Shown: positions 15,520 to 24,204 of the stretch, in pieces | How the letters are laid out: every line of letters begins with the position of its first letter | Numbering within the stretch: the first letter of the stretch is position 1 | Assembly (NCBI GenBank): GCA_020341775.1 | Contig: CP070835.1 | Span: 1,513,189-1,552,691, forward strand | DNA length: 39,503 nucleotides | From: Candidatus Bathyarchaeota archaeon | GTDB taxonomy: Archaea > Thermoproteota > Bathyarchaeia > Bathyarchaeales > SOJC01 | Direction: 5' to 3' | Translations under genes and position numbers: made by a program | Notes under the pieces: generated by a model | Databases searched by the model: none | Seen by the model: the letters and a program-made list of their open reading frames with translations, nothing else | What the model was told of the DNA's origin: nothing

Positions 15520-15927
15520 CTATGCAGTGGAAGCAGCAACGAATTTTTCGTTCACAGAAAGCGTGATGTGTGCTCCTTTTCGTAGTTCCTTGAGGTGCTC
15601 TTCGATAGTCGAATGAATTCGTGTTCGCATGTTGTCATCATTGGGCTTGCGCATTCTCTCAACTTTCCTAGCTAGTTCTGAGTCGCCAATAGTTTTCCGC
15701 AGCCAATTTTGGAAGTCCTTTCTCTGAAGATGGAATTCTAAGCTTTCCAACTTGACAGTCTTTATCTTTTCTAAGAAGTCGAGAAGACTAGTGGCTCTTT
15801 CGCCAGTTGGCTGGCCAACTGCTTCATAGAAATGGAAGGCTTCTTCGCTCTTTACGGTTCTCAAGACCTTGGCAGTTTTCATGTCGACCTTCAACTGCCG
15901 GTTTTTTTGACGAGTTTTTCTGGGCAC
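15520..15927 (-). CDS. DUF5752 family protein
   Basis: 135 residues from a GTG at 15927 with GGTGG four bases upstream. The core EAFHFYEAVGQPTGERATSLLDFLEKIKTVKLESLEFHLQRKDFQNWLRKTIGDSELARKVERM matches the DUF5752 pattern 'FHFY...G.PTG..A.SL..FL.KI..V..ESLEFH..R.DF..W....G...LA'. The family is small, cytosolic, helical and of unknown function. The C-terminal 35 residues (LKELRKGAHITLSVNEKF) are outside the common core. It sits alone between the two stalked surface proteins on the same strand. Confidence 0.75.
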   Translation of the reverse strand: MPRKTRQKNRQLKVDMKTAKVLRTVKSEEAFHFYEAVGQPTGERATSLLDFLEKIKTVKLESLEFHLQRKDFQNWLRKTIGDSELARKVERMRKPNDDNMRTRIHSTIEEHLKELRKGAHITLSVNEKFVAASTA

Positions 15928-16131
15928 ATAACCACCGCTATGTATTAAGATATACGAAACGTATTAAGCATTGCCATTCTTAATAAATCTTCGTGCGTAC
16001 TTGTTCTACAATAATACAGCGGCGCTGACACATCCCAGGCAACGGAGCACAGTGTAGGAGTGGAAAATCACCAGCTTTCAGCGGCCAGGGTATCCTTTCG
16101 GTGCATCGCCTGTATTCTTGCAGATGTACCG

Positions 16132-19100
16132 CTAACTTGGAGGTTTGGGGCGGATGGCAACATAACTCCAAGTCAAGATGAAGGCAATTATTATAATTCC
16201 GCCAAAGAACATTAAAATCGCCATCTGAGCCATCGAGCCCTGTGCTGAATCGGTAGCTCCAGCAAAATTTGGTAAATTCACCTTGATTTGACCCAAATCC
16301 GTTTCAATCATCGCCACGCCATCACGGACAGAGCTGACTGCCCCTTTGATCTCGCCAATCGCAGTCTTCAATGTAGCTATGTCGCCTTCTATTTTGATAA
16401 GCGTCCTACTGCCGTTCTCAATGACCGATCTGGCGTAGTCGAGGTCGACTTTAATTTGGCCAACGTCTGTTAGAATTATTGCGATGTCATCTTCTACTTT
16501 CACCACGTTGGCGTTGACAAATGTAAGATTCGCTTGTATTTGGCCTATTTCAGTTTGAAGGGTGGCGATCCCACCTCTGATTTCAACCAGTGACGTATTG
16601 AAGCTTTCAACTAGCGATTGAATCAAATTGAGATCAGCCCTCATTTCCCCGATATCTGTTTTGACGACAACCATGTCGTCTAGAATCAAGTTGATTTCTG
16701 CGTTGATCTGTGTGAAATTCGTCTTGATTAAACCCAGATCGGTCTGGATAATGGCTAAATCGTCATGGATCGCCAGAAAAACTGCATTCCAAGTGGTCAA
16801 TGTGGGGCTAACTAAGAAACTGCTGATTGCAGACCCATTGATGCCTCCCCGACTTGCTTGAACTCTCAAAGCGTATGTTCCATTGGGTGCATCGAAGGGT
16901 ATGTTAAAAGATACTGTGTATAATCCTATGTCGATTTGTTCATTAACCAGCGTGTAAGACGTTCGATCAGGCAGGAAGATACTCGCAACTAGACTGTTGA
17001 CGTTTATGGGAATTCCGTTGATGGTAGTGTGTACATAGAATTCGGCTCTTTCGCCAGTTACATGTATTGACCCAGCGGTGACTTTCACCGTTAAGGTGTC
17101 CTTGTCAACTGATCCGGGATTAATTGTGAAGGGCAACGTGGCCTGATTGTCCAAACTATCCAAAGCTTTTATTGTATGAATTCCAGCTTCTGCGAGAGGT
17201 ATGTTAAAGATGGCGGAGAAACTTCCATTCCCGTCAGCTTTTACCGCTGCAATGAGTGTGTCATCGAATTTAACAAAGATGTCCGAGTCTTCAGCGAATC
17301 CGGATCCATTGACAGCTACCTTTGTTCCAACCACCCCCATGTTGGGAGTAGCCGATATCAAGACAGGAGGTAGCGGGGTCGGATTGCTAGCCCACATCAC
17401 TGCCGCTCTGTAAATTCCTTTTGCATCGTCTGTCCAAGCATTGTCAATGTTTGTATAAGTGTTCTGTGAGAGCCCGCAAAGGAGTACGTGTACATTTCCG
17501 TTGGTGCGTGCGGTGTAGGCGATGCCACCGCCTAGCACGCCAAGTACATCACAGCCAATATCAGCTATCGTCATGCCTGAATAACGATAAAACCATGCAA
17601 AATCGTCGTCTCCGCCATTAATAAGAAGTATTTTGTCACCAACATTATAGTCTTCAAAAATCGGGTGATTCAGCTCTACAGTGTAGTAGACCGTCCCACC
17701 CCAAAACGCATGATAAGAGCCTTCAGGATCACCTGCATATTTTTGAAGCAGCGAAATTCCGTAAGATGTCCAGGGTCCCGGATAGGTGTTAGCGAAAACC
17801 AGACTCACCCCGTACTGATCTGCAGCTGCAATCAAATCTAGGAAAGCCTGCTCGCCGGGATCTGAGGGAACGTTCACTATAACAACGTCGTAGAGGTAGA
17901 TTTCCTGGATTAAATCCCAATCCCTGCCTTGGGCACTGATGTTTCTCATCAACAAATCGACAACTTGACCCCTGAAATCGCCTAAAACAGCAACTTTTAT
18001 TGTTGCATTAAGCTTGGCGTCAATTGCTAAAGTTTGATTCTCCGATATCGCCACGTCTCGAAATATCGCCGGTTTATAGCTCCAAGCCCAAAAGTCGACA
18101 TCATAAGCGCCCACGGGCACTTCCACCTCATAATGACCCGTCTCGTTTGTGGCTACAGCCATTAGCGGCGTTTCAAGTAACTTCACAGTAGCATTTGCTA
18201 TAGCGGAGTTTTCTCTCATGTCTGTGACACGCCCGAAAATTGAGCCACGTGCCGTTGGCGTGAGGCTGAAATTCAGTTCGGTCCACTGATCTGCAAAGAT
18301 GGTTGCTGAAGAGTTTTCGTCCACATATCCGAAAGCGGTTGCCGCCACAGTGTAGGTATCAGGATGCAGCCAAATTCTAAACGAACCATCATCGCCCGTA
18401 CGCTCGCTTCCCCACGCGACACCCAAGACCTGAACATGAGCGGCCCATGTGAGTGGTAATAGTGTCGCTGCATCGGACACATATCCCTTCACGCCGCAAT
18501 TGTGTTCTGCGAGAGCCACCGCATCGTGGGCGTTGATCACGCCCCAACCATACCTAACATCCTTACCGGAGACGCCAAGATCATCGACAGCTGCCCTCAA
18601 CATTAGATAAACATCATTTACAGTGAGGTTCCGGTTGGCCTCAAGCATTAATGCGACGGCTCCTGCTACATGAGGGGCTGCCATCGACGTACCTGAACCG
18701 AAATCCCAGCCCGAAGGAACAGAAGAGTAGACGTTCACGCCAGGCGCACTGAAGTCAGGCTTGACATAGGTTTCTGGATGCGACGCTGGCCAATCGACCA
18801 CTTCCCCACTGCTGAATCCTGCCACCAAGTCAGATGCATCAGTGGCGCCCACTGCAATGCTTCCAAAAACGTTACCCGGGCTTCCCGAAAAGCCTTGTCC
18901 ACTATTGCCTATCGACGCAACAGGAACCCCACCAGCTGCCTCCATGTTTTCAATTGGCTCGATCATCTCATCATAATATCCGCTTGAACCCCAAGACATG
19001 CTCACAACGTCGGCTCTTTCGCCCGCTGGAATTCCATGTTGATCAAATGGGTCAACTGCCCATTGCATTCCAGCTATGCACTGAGCAAATGAACCGGAAC

Positions 19101-20016
19101 CACCCGGCAAGATTAACCCGTGCATCAACCAAGCAGCCGGAGCGACTCCAATGGCAACACCACTCCAGTTACCTCCCACGACCGTTCCCGACGTGTGCGT
19201 CCCATGACCATCCGAGTCGTAGGGAGTAGAGCCAGAGATCACGTTGCCTGACCAGTCAAATTCGATCCACCCGCCCGGAAAGGTGGGGTCGGATGGGTCG
19301 TCAGTCCACATCTTCCCATCAAGGTCTGGATGACTAATATCCGCGCCAGTGTCAAGAACACACGCCCGTACTCCAGAGCCATTATACCCCAACCCCCAAG
19401 CCTCTGGAGCATCGATTCTATCTAGACCCCAGGTCACTCCATCAGCGTACGGATCCATACCGGAACTGCTAGCCAATTCATCTGTCTTATTAAAAGGTTC
19501 AGAAACCACAATCTCAAAGTTCTCGAAGACTTTATTCACCGAGCTCAGACTAGCTAACCTCTGTAACGTGGCAATAGTCACATTTGCTAACACCGCGTTC
19601 GTAATCCAAAAACTGTTCAGAACCTGAGCACCCTTCTCACTTCTTAAAAAAGTCAACACTGAGTGTTGACTCCCTGCTGCATGAGATTTGAGCCTATCCA
19701 CCACCAATCCATGTTCATCATCGACAGAATCGGCGCGCTCCAACTTTATGACCACCACAGCAGTGTCATTGAGCTCGCCATCGTACAGGCTCTGGCGAAG
19801 CAATGGGCTCAATTTACTTAGATGAGAGAGCCCACTTTCGTGCACGTTACTTAAAGAAAGGGAGGCCTGAATCACCATCAGCGCTAGCATTCCCACGAAC
19901 AGACTTTTAGTGTACTTACGCCTTTTCGGAACCAAATGTAGGACCCGCCAAGAAGTGTGCCTTAATGAGATATCGTACGATTTCATTCTAAAACACAAAA
20001 AAGTGTTACGAATCAC
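16132..20016 (-). CDS. Stalked, membrane-anchored subtilisin-like protease
   Basis: 1294 residues; GTG at 20016 or ATG at 19986 (the latter fits the TATA-like AATAATTAGG at 20031-20040 better). Signal segment about 38-56, then an inhibitor-like propeptide to about 175. The peptidase S8 domain has Asp222 (VLDTGADISHPDL), His271 (DSDGHGTHTSG), oxyanion Asn371 (ASIGNSG) and Ser444 (GTSMAAPHVAG), all present, so it should be active. After it come carboxypeptidase-regulatory-like beta domains (about 505-665), a GATase-like alpha/beta domain (about 670-865), a TIG domain (about 875-960), an MG2-like domain (about 965-1060), a heptad stalk (1079-1248), and one membrane helix (about 1262-1284). Role: surface protein degradation or processing of surface proteins. 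The archaeal precedent for a stalk-associated subtilisin is the tetrabrachion/STABLE complex of Staphylothermus, although there protease and stalk are separate chains. Confidence 0.9.
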   Translation of the reverse strand: MIRNTFLCFRMKSYDISLRHTSWRVLHLVPKRRKYTKSLFVGMLALMVIQASLSLSNVHESGLSHLSKLSPLLRQSLYDGELNDTAVVVIKLERADSVDDEHGLVVDRLKSHAAGSQHSVLTFLRSEKGAQVLNSFWITNAVLANVTIATLQRLASLSSVNKVFENFEIVVSEPFNKTDELASSSGMDPYADGVTWGLDRIDAPEAWGLGYNGSGVRACVLDTGADISHPDLDGKMWTDDPSDPTFPGGWIEFDWSGNVISGSTPYDSDGHGTHTSGTVVGGNWSGVAIGVAPAAWLMHGLILPGGSGSFAQCIAGMQWAVDPFDQHGIPAGERADVVSMSWGSSGYYDEMIEPIENMEAAGGVPVASIGNSGQGFSGSPGNVFGSIAVGATDASDLVAGFSSGEVVDWPASHPETYVKPDFSAPGVNVYSSVPSGWDFGSGTSMAAPHVAGAVALMLEANRNLTVNDVYLMLRAAVDDLGVSGKDVRYGWGVINAHDAVALAEHNCGVKGYVSDAATLLPLTWAAHVQVLGVAWGSERTGDDGSFRIWLHPDTYTVAATAFGYVDENSSATIFADQWTELNFSLTPTARGSIFGRVTDMRENSAIANATVKLLETPLMAVATNETGHYEVEVPVGAYDVDFWAWSYKPAIFRDVAISENQTLAIDAKLNATIKVAVLGDFRGQVVDLLMRNISAQGRDWDLIQEIYLYDVVIVNVPSDPGEQAFLDLIAAADQYGVSLVFANTYPGPWTSYGISLLQKYAGDPEGSYHAFWGGTVYYTVELNHPIFEDYNVGDKILLINGGDDDFAWFYRYSGMTIADIGCDVLGVLGGGIAYTARTNGNVHVLLCGLSQNTYTNIDNAWTDDAKGIYRAAVMWASNPTPLPPVLISATPNMGVVGTKVAVNGSGFAEDSDIFVKFDDTLIAAVKADGNGSFSAIFNIPLAEAGIHTIKALDSLDNQATLPFTINPGSVDKDTLTVKVTAGSIHVTGERAEFYVHTTINGIPINVNSLVASIFLPDRTSYTLVNEQIDIGLYTVSFNIPFDAPNGTYALRVQASRGGINGSAISSFLVSPTLTTWNAVFLAIHDDLAIIQTDLGLIKTNFTQINAEINLILDDMVVVKTDIGEMRADLNLIQSLVESFNTSLVEIRGGIATLQTEIGQIQANLTFVNANVVKVEDDIAIILTDVGQIKVDLDYARSVIENGSRTLIKIEGDIATLKTAIGEIKGAVSSVRDGVAMIETDLGQIKVNLPNFAGATDSAQGSMAQMAILMFFGGIIIIAFILTWSYVAIRPKPPS
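16273..16770 (-). repeat. Coiled-coil stalk repeats (six units) in the protease
   Basis: Six units of the form I-x-G/D-D-I-A-x-x-x-T-x-I-G-x-I-K (e.g. IEGDIATLKTAIGEIKGAV) start 28, 35, 28, 35 and 21 residues apart, all multiples of seven, so the phase of a heptad coiled coil is unbroken over about 165 residues. Confidence 0.75.
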
Positions 20017-20093
20017 TAATACGATTCACGCCTAATTATTTCAAAGAATAGCCATAACCAACAAACATCAAACCAGCCAGTTTTATTCAGTCC

Positions 20094-20103
20094 CACGCGC
20101 GCA
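20094..20103. repeat. Alternating purine-pyrimidine tract
   Basis: CACGCGCGCA, 10 bases, in the gap between the divergent protease and MFS genes. Confidence 0.5.
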
Positions 20104-20153
20104 GTGTGCTCAAAACGTGGGTCCTGCAAATCATCGAAGCAGTGACGCCCCAG

Positions 20154-20163
20154 TCTTTATATC
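20154..20163 (+). promoter_or_regulatory. TATA box for the MFS transporter
   Basis: TCTTTATATC. It lies inside the longest possible frame of the transporter (GTG at 20117), which argues that translation starts downstream, at the TTG at 20213. Confidence 0.5.
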
Positions 20164-20212
20164 TCTCTCATCTGTGTCTTTACAGAAACTCGAACGCGGC
20201 GGAAATCACACA

Positions 20213-21511
20213 TTGAAATTCCTCGAGAACCTCCAAGACCAGTTTTCGTTTATCAGAGGTAACTACTTAATACTGATCATCAGCTGGATTCTAATGGATT
20301 TCGCAGGAGAACTCCCCGGAACCTATTATCCAGATTATGTAATCCAACTAGGCGGGAGCGCCACCATCATCGGATTAATCTCTCTTGTCTCAATGTTGTG
20401 TCTTGCGTCTGTCCAATTTCCCGGAGGCTATTTCGCTGACAAGTACGGCAGACGTTGGCTCGTCTCGACATTGACATTCGGAGTAGCTCTTTCATACGTT
20501 TTCTACGCAGCCGCTCCAAGTTGGCACTTAATTCTCATTGGAGCCGCAATACAAAACCTCTGCCTTCTTTATCAACCCGCATTGATGGCGATGATGGCGG
20601 ACTCGCTGCCCCCCGAAAAAAGAGGGATGGGTTTCTCCATCCTCAACCTCATAATGAGTGTAGCAACCACTCCAGCACCCATCGTAGCTCTATTCTTAGT
20701 TTCCACCTATGGCTCAAACATCGGCATGCGAATCGCATACGCTATTGTCACCATATTTTTCATCGTCGCAGCCATCATCCGACTGAAGCTGACTGAAAGC
20801 ATGAAAGGGACGGATAAGATCACCTTAAACGACATGTTACATTCCTACCCGGAATCTCTTAAGCAGGGAATCAAAGTGTGGAAGACTGTTCCACGTTCAA
20901 CGCTGTCTCTGTTCTTCTCCACGATCCTCACGCGAGCATCATTTGCCATGGTAATGGGGCTCTTCCTAGTCTACTCGTTCTATGTTCTGCAAATAGGCGG
21001 CGCACCACAGCCACACATCTACTCACCAGAAACAGATCCTGCGCTCTTGAACGCACGCCCCCTCTGGGGCTACGTCATGATCATCCTGTTCTTATCCATG
21101 ATCATCGCCTCAATCCCCGTAGGAAGGCTGCTCGACAAAGCAGGCAGAAAACTCCCTATAGTAATGTCTGTTCTTCTAACATTCCCCTCCATCCTGCTCT
21201 TCATCTACGGAAACTACTCCACCCTCTTCGTAGTTATGCCTCTAATAGGACTCGCACAGCTGCTCGGGTTCTCAGCCTATCAAGCCTTGTTTGCAGACCT
21301 CGTGCCACAAGCGCAGCGAGGAAAAGTCACCGGCTCCATGCACTTTTTCACGTACGTCTTCATGGCTATCGGTGGACTGGCGGGGGGGCTCTTATACGAC
21401 ACCGTGTCCCCGCAGACGCCGTTTCTAGTCATGCTCATCTTGAATATCCCGTCGGTTCTCATAGCCATCTTCTACATTAAAGAGCCTAAACCTGAAGAAA
21501 GGGAAGCGTAA
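20213..21511 (+). CDS. Major facilitator superfamily transporter
   Basis: 432 residues from the TTG at 20213; the frame extends 32 codons further to a GTG at 20117 but that part would precede transcription. Twelve hydrophobic segments; the loop between helices 2 and 3 has the MFS signature GGYFADKYGRRWLV, repeated in degenerate form between 8 and 9 (GRLLDKAGRKLPIV). The central cytosolic loop is about 50 residues. The MFS_1 family covers drug, sugar and metabolite antiporters; the substrate is not predictable. A short insertion after helix 7 (GGAPQPHIYSPETDPALLNARPLW) is unusual in length. Confidence 0.85.
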   Translation: MKFLENLQDQFSFIRGNYLILIISWILMDFAGELPGTYYPDYVIQLGGSATIIGLISLVSMLCLASVQFPGGYFADKYGRRWLVSTLTFGVALSYVFYAAAPSWHLILIGAAIQNLCLLYQPALMAMMADSLPPEKRGMGFSILNLIMSVATTPAPIVALFLVSTYGSNIGMRIAYAIVTIFFIVAAIIRLKLTESMKGTDKITLNDMLHSYPESLKQGIKVWKTVPRSTLSLFFSTILTRASFAMVMGLFLVYSFYVLQIGGAPQPHIYSPETDPALLNARPLWGYVMIILFLSMIIASIPVGRLLDKAGRKLPIVMSVLLTFPSILLFIYGNYSTLFVVMPLIGLAQLLGFSAYQALFADLVPQAQRGKVTGSMHFFTYVFMAIGGLAGGLLYDTVSPQTPFLVMLILNIPSVLIAIFYIKEPKPEEREA

Positions 21512-21550
21512 TCGTAGTTTCACACGTCTTTGGCAGAGCAAGCATTCAGG

Positions 21551-21709
21551 TCATTTCTTCTTCTTTTTTTCTTCTCCTTTGACTCCCTTCATCAGCCCTT
21601 TTCCAAGGCCCTTTGTAATCCCCCACCCTTTCTTAATGCCTTTGCCGACGGCTTTACCTGCTTTCTCAGCAGCATCTTCCGCCTTTTCAGTCTCTTTTTT
21701 CTTTCCCAT
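21551..21709 (-). CDS. 52-residue Lys/Gly-rich basic microprotein
   Basis: ATG at 21709 preceded by GGTGAGGGC (strong Shine-Dalgarno, spacing about three) and TGA at 21551-21553. The protein begins MGKKKETEKAEDAAEKAGKA, has a middle of the form GKGIKKGWGITKGLGKGL and ends in EEKKKKK. About one third of the residues are lysine, none cysteine. The periodic K-G spacing and Ala-rich first half suggest an amphipathic helix followed by a flexible basic tail; it may bind nucleic acid or acidic membranes. No family recognised. Convergent with the MFS gene and divergent from the Fpg-like gene. Confidence 0.6.
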   Translation of the reverse strand: MGKKKETEKAEDAAEKAGKAVGKGIKKGWGITKGLGKGLMKGVKGEEKKKKK

Positions 21710-21866
21710 GCCCTCACCTCACCACATATTGTCTACTTCTATAGTATGACTTGGCGGTGGAAATATTTATCTGCAGATCACAAGAAGATTTGCGCTTATC
21801 GAAGCAGAGGGACAAACGCTTGCATCTGAAAGAAGAGCCCCCCAACGCGCAGAGCGGAGCGAAGCC

Positions 21867-22703
21867 ATGATCGAATTGCCTGAAGCAGTCATAATTGCGC
21901 GGCAGATCAGCAAAGAACTGAAGGGAAAAAAGATTGTGTCCGGCGTGCGTGGTAGTTCGCCTCACAAATTCGCCTTCACTGGCAAACACACTGATGAAGA
22001 ATTCGCCACAATCATCAAAGGCAAAACCGTAGGACTGGCCAGAGCGGATGGATCAGTCATCCTAGTTGACGTGGAGCCCAGCTACGTGCTGAGCCTAGGC
22101 TGCGGTGGCGAGCGAATCTTGTATCACACCAAAAACGAAACGCTGCCCAAGAAACACCAGCTCCTCTTAAACTTTCAGGACCACACCTACCTAACGGTCA
22201 CGGTTTCAGGGTGGGGTGAGGTTCGACTTCTTGAACAGCTTGACCTTCCCAACCACCCCCACATAAAGAAGAACGCGGTCTCCCCCCTCAGCGACGCGTT
22301 CACACTCACCCACTATAAGAACTTGTTCAAGACCCTTCCAAACAACAAGCGAGTGAGCACAAAATACTTCATCATCAGCCAGCCAGGCATCTGGGGAATC
22401 GGCAATGGCTGCCTACAGGACATTCTATACAGGGCTAAGATCCACCCCAAACGCCCAATAACAAGCTTATCTGACGCAGAAAGAGAGACGCTGTACCACG
22501 CGATAAAACAAACACTCGCCGAAATGGTGAAGCGCGGCGGAAGAAGCAGTGAGCGCGATCTCTACAACAAGACGGGCAGTTACCAACAATTCCTGCACAG
22601 CAAAGCAGTAGGACGCCCCTGCAGCGAATGTGGAACACCAATCAAAAAGATTCAATATCTTGGCGGTGCCGCATACTTCTGCCCCTCATGTCAAGTAGAG
22701 TAG
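21867..22703 (+). CDS. Formamidopyrimidine-DNA glycosylase (Fpg/Nei) family protein lacking the catalytic Pro2
   Basis: 278 residues. The N-terminus is MIELPEAVIIARQI; Fpg and Nei enzymes need Pro2 (MPELPE) as the nucleophile that forms a Schiff base with the damaged base's sugar, and here residue 2 is Ile, while Glu3 is kept. The helix-two-turn-helix is present (GIWGIGNGCLQDILYRAKIHP) and so is the C-terminal zinc finger CSECG...FCPSCQ. DNA binding is therefore likely, but base-excision chemistry by the classic route is not. Proteins with MIE(L/I)PE starts occur as a separate branch of the family in my recollection; their activity is uncertain to me. Upstream GCGGAGCG may act as ribosome binding site. 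Confidence 0.85.
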   Translation: MIELPEAVIIARQISKELKGKKIVSGVRGSSPHKFAFTGKHTDEEFATIIKGKTVGLARADGSVILVDVEPSYVLSLGCGGERILYHTKNETLPKKHQLLLNFQDHTYLTVTVSGWGEVRLLEQLDLPNHPHIKKNAVSPLSDAFTLTHYKNLFKTLPNNKRVSTKYFIISQPGIWGIGNGCLQDILYRAKIHPKRPITSLSDAERETLYHAIKQTLAEMVKRGGRSSERDLYNKTGSYQQFLHSKAVGRPCSECGTPIKKIQYLGGAAYFCPSCQVE

Positions 22704-22766
22704 CGGCCCTTACGGACACAGCGCCCGCGAATTTTGGACCCGCTCCATGAGCCACGATTTTTGTCA

Positions 22767-22776
22767 GCACGCGCAC
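22767..22776. repeat. Alternating purine-pyrimidine tract
   Basis: GCACGCGCAC, 10 bases, 64 bases past the end of the Fpg-like gene. Confidence 0.5.
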
Positions 22777-22944
22777 CGACCGAGCACAGTCGTACAGACA
22801 GCAACACGAAGAATGCGTATATTAGCGAGGTATACATTAGAACCCGAATGTTTCCAATGGAAACGCAAAAAGCATCCGCATTTAATGCATACAAGTGGGA
22901 ACGTCGTCAAGCCTTCAAAAGGCGGGAGTGCACAGCATTCACAC

Positions 22945-23469
22945 CTAAACACGGAGGCGACTTCGCAACTCTATATGAACATGATTAACATCTATGACGA
23001 GGATTCCTGCATGTTGACGATGTTGCGTCCACCTTATCTTGGTTCTTGTAGGGTGGACCACGTTTTCAAGGTGGCTCATCAACGCCAAAACTCCGATAAA
23101 CAGAGTTACTGCAGACATGACAGCGAGAATGCCCAAATAGCTTCTTCTTGCCAACCAAAGCAGTAGACCAAAAACGCCCAACGAAAACGCAGGTAGCAAT
23201 AAGAGCTCTTCTACAACCTGCAATTCACGCGGCATGCATGAAACAGTCAAGCCCCTCTCAACAATGCCCCCCCGCACTCCTTTGATCCATTGTTTCCTTC
23301 TCCTCACAAACTCTGAGTAATCTTCAGTCTCGAGGAAATCTCGGCAATAGGGACAGAGAAAAGACAGGTTGAGCTCATAGTACGCTTTCGTTTCTCTGCT
23401 TTTTTCCTTCCTGCTTAGACGCTTGGCAATCTCAAGCTGTCGCTCAGAAAAATCCACGCCCGACTCCAC
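22945..23469 (-). CDS. Membrane protein with a CPYC pair, unknown function
   Basis: 174 residues from a GTG at 23469 that lies 25 bases after the TATA-like GGTTTATTAGG, so leaderless. N-terminal 80 residues are charged and cytosolic, containing a LCPYC motif (about 38-42), and a second cysteine at about 79. Two hydrophobic segments follow (about 92-107 and 110-130). The C-terminal 40 residues (RTKIRWTQHRQHAG...) look poorly conserved and may be read-through into formerly noncoding DNA. No family recognised; a single CxxC without a partner pair could be a redox or metal site. Confidence 0.55.
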   Translation of the reverse strand: MESGVDFSERQLEIAKRLSRKEKSRETKAYYELNLSFLCPYCRDFLETEDYSEFVRRRKQWIKGVRGGIVERGLTVSCMPRELQVVEELLLLPAFSLGVFGLLLWLARRSYLGILAVMSAVTLFIGVLALMSHLENVVHPTRTKIRWTQHRQHAGILVIDVNHVHIELRSRLRV

Positions 23470-23512
23470 AAAACAGGGCTAAGCCACACCTAATAAACCT
23501 CTTGCCTACTTT

Positions 23513-24121
23513 CTACGACAAAGCCTCCGTGGCTTTGAATAGTCCGCTATTCCACTTCATCACGTCGCTGAGCGCTCTCTTCGGAACGTGCAACACCCCG
23601 TTTCTGTCAAGCCAATATTTGACGTCTCCATTCTTCACCGTTTCAGCGATCGGGTGCTCAGCTGGATATCCAAGAGCCACGGCCACAATTATCTCAAGAT
23701 GCAGTGGAATCTTGAAGATTCTGCGTAGCTCTGCTCTGTCTATTGCACCTAGTATGCAAGAGCCCACCCCGTGGTCATGAGCAACCATGGAGATGCTCAT
23801 TGCTGCGATACCAGCGTCATGTCCGGGGTTCTGGCGGATCTGCGTGTCCAACAAGATCAGCACATACGCGCGAGGCATCTCTTCCAGGTTCGGTTCATAA
23901 TCGGGCAGGTATCCCGCCCAACGTGTTGTGGCAAACACGTCTGTCACCAACTCCCCATCGTCGACGAGGACGAATTTCAGAGGCTGCCGATTCATACCTG
24001 ATGGCGAAAGCCTTGCAGCATCCACACATTGGACCAAGACATTCTTTGGAATCGAGTCTTTCACAAATTTTCTGATTGTCCTTCGCCGGACTATTTTCTC
24101 ATAGATCATTTCGCCAATCAC
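23513..24121 (-). CDS. Nitroreductase family protein
   Basis: 202 residues (GTG at 24121 or ATG at 24109). The FMN-binding N-terminal motif RRRTIRKFVKDSIPKNVL is followed by AARLSPSGMNRQPLKFVLV, then the central GIAAMSISMVAHDHGVGSCILGAI and the C-terminal VAVALGYPAEHP, all hallmarks of the nitroreductase fold. Members are flavin-dependent oxidoreductases acting as homodimers on nitroaromatics, quinones or flavins; this one's substrate is unknown. The TATA-like GTTTTAAGAA (about 24145-24154) and a 16-base palindrome just upstream (24161-24176) suggest regulated expression. Confidence 0.88.
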   Translation of the reverse strand: MIGEMIYEKIVRRRTIRKFVKDSIPKNVLVQCVDAARLSPSGMNRQPLKFVLVDDGELVTDVFATTRWAGYLPDYEPNLEEMPRAYVLILLDTQIRQNPGHDAGIAAMSISMVAHDHGVGSCILGAIDRAELRRIFKIPLHLEIIVAVALGYPAEHPIAETVKNGDVKYWLDRNGVLHVPKRALSDVMKWNSGLFKATEALS

Positions 24122-24160
24122 ACCGAAGAAACCATGAAAGCAGCTTCTTAAAACTTCAGG

Positions 24161-24176
24161 TCACATCCGCATGTGA
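24161..24176. promoter_or_regulatory. Palindrome upstream of the nitroreductase TATA box
   Basis: TCACAT-CCGC-ATGTGA, perfect six-base arms, lying seven bases upstream of the TATA-like box; a typical position for an activator or repressor dimer. Confidence 0.4.
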
Positions 24177-24204
24177 GTGCGTTGCGTTTTGGACAAGTTT
24201 CTCT

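Noticed and set aside
21530-21829. 99-residue plus-strand Phe/Ser-rich frame
   Set aside because: It is the antisense of the 52-residue Lys/Gly-rich gene, which has the ribosome binding site and plausible composition.
22734-23166. Plus-strand frames after the Fpg-like gene
   Set aside because: No ribosome binding site, unusual composition and overlap with the CPYC membrane protein on the other strand.
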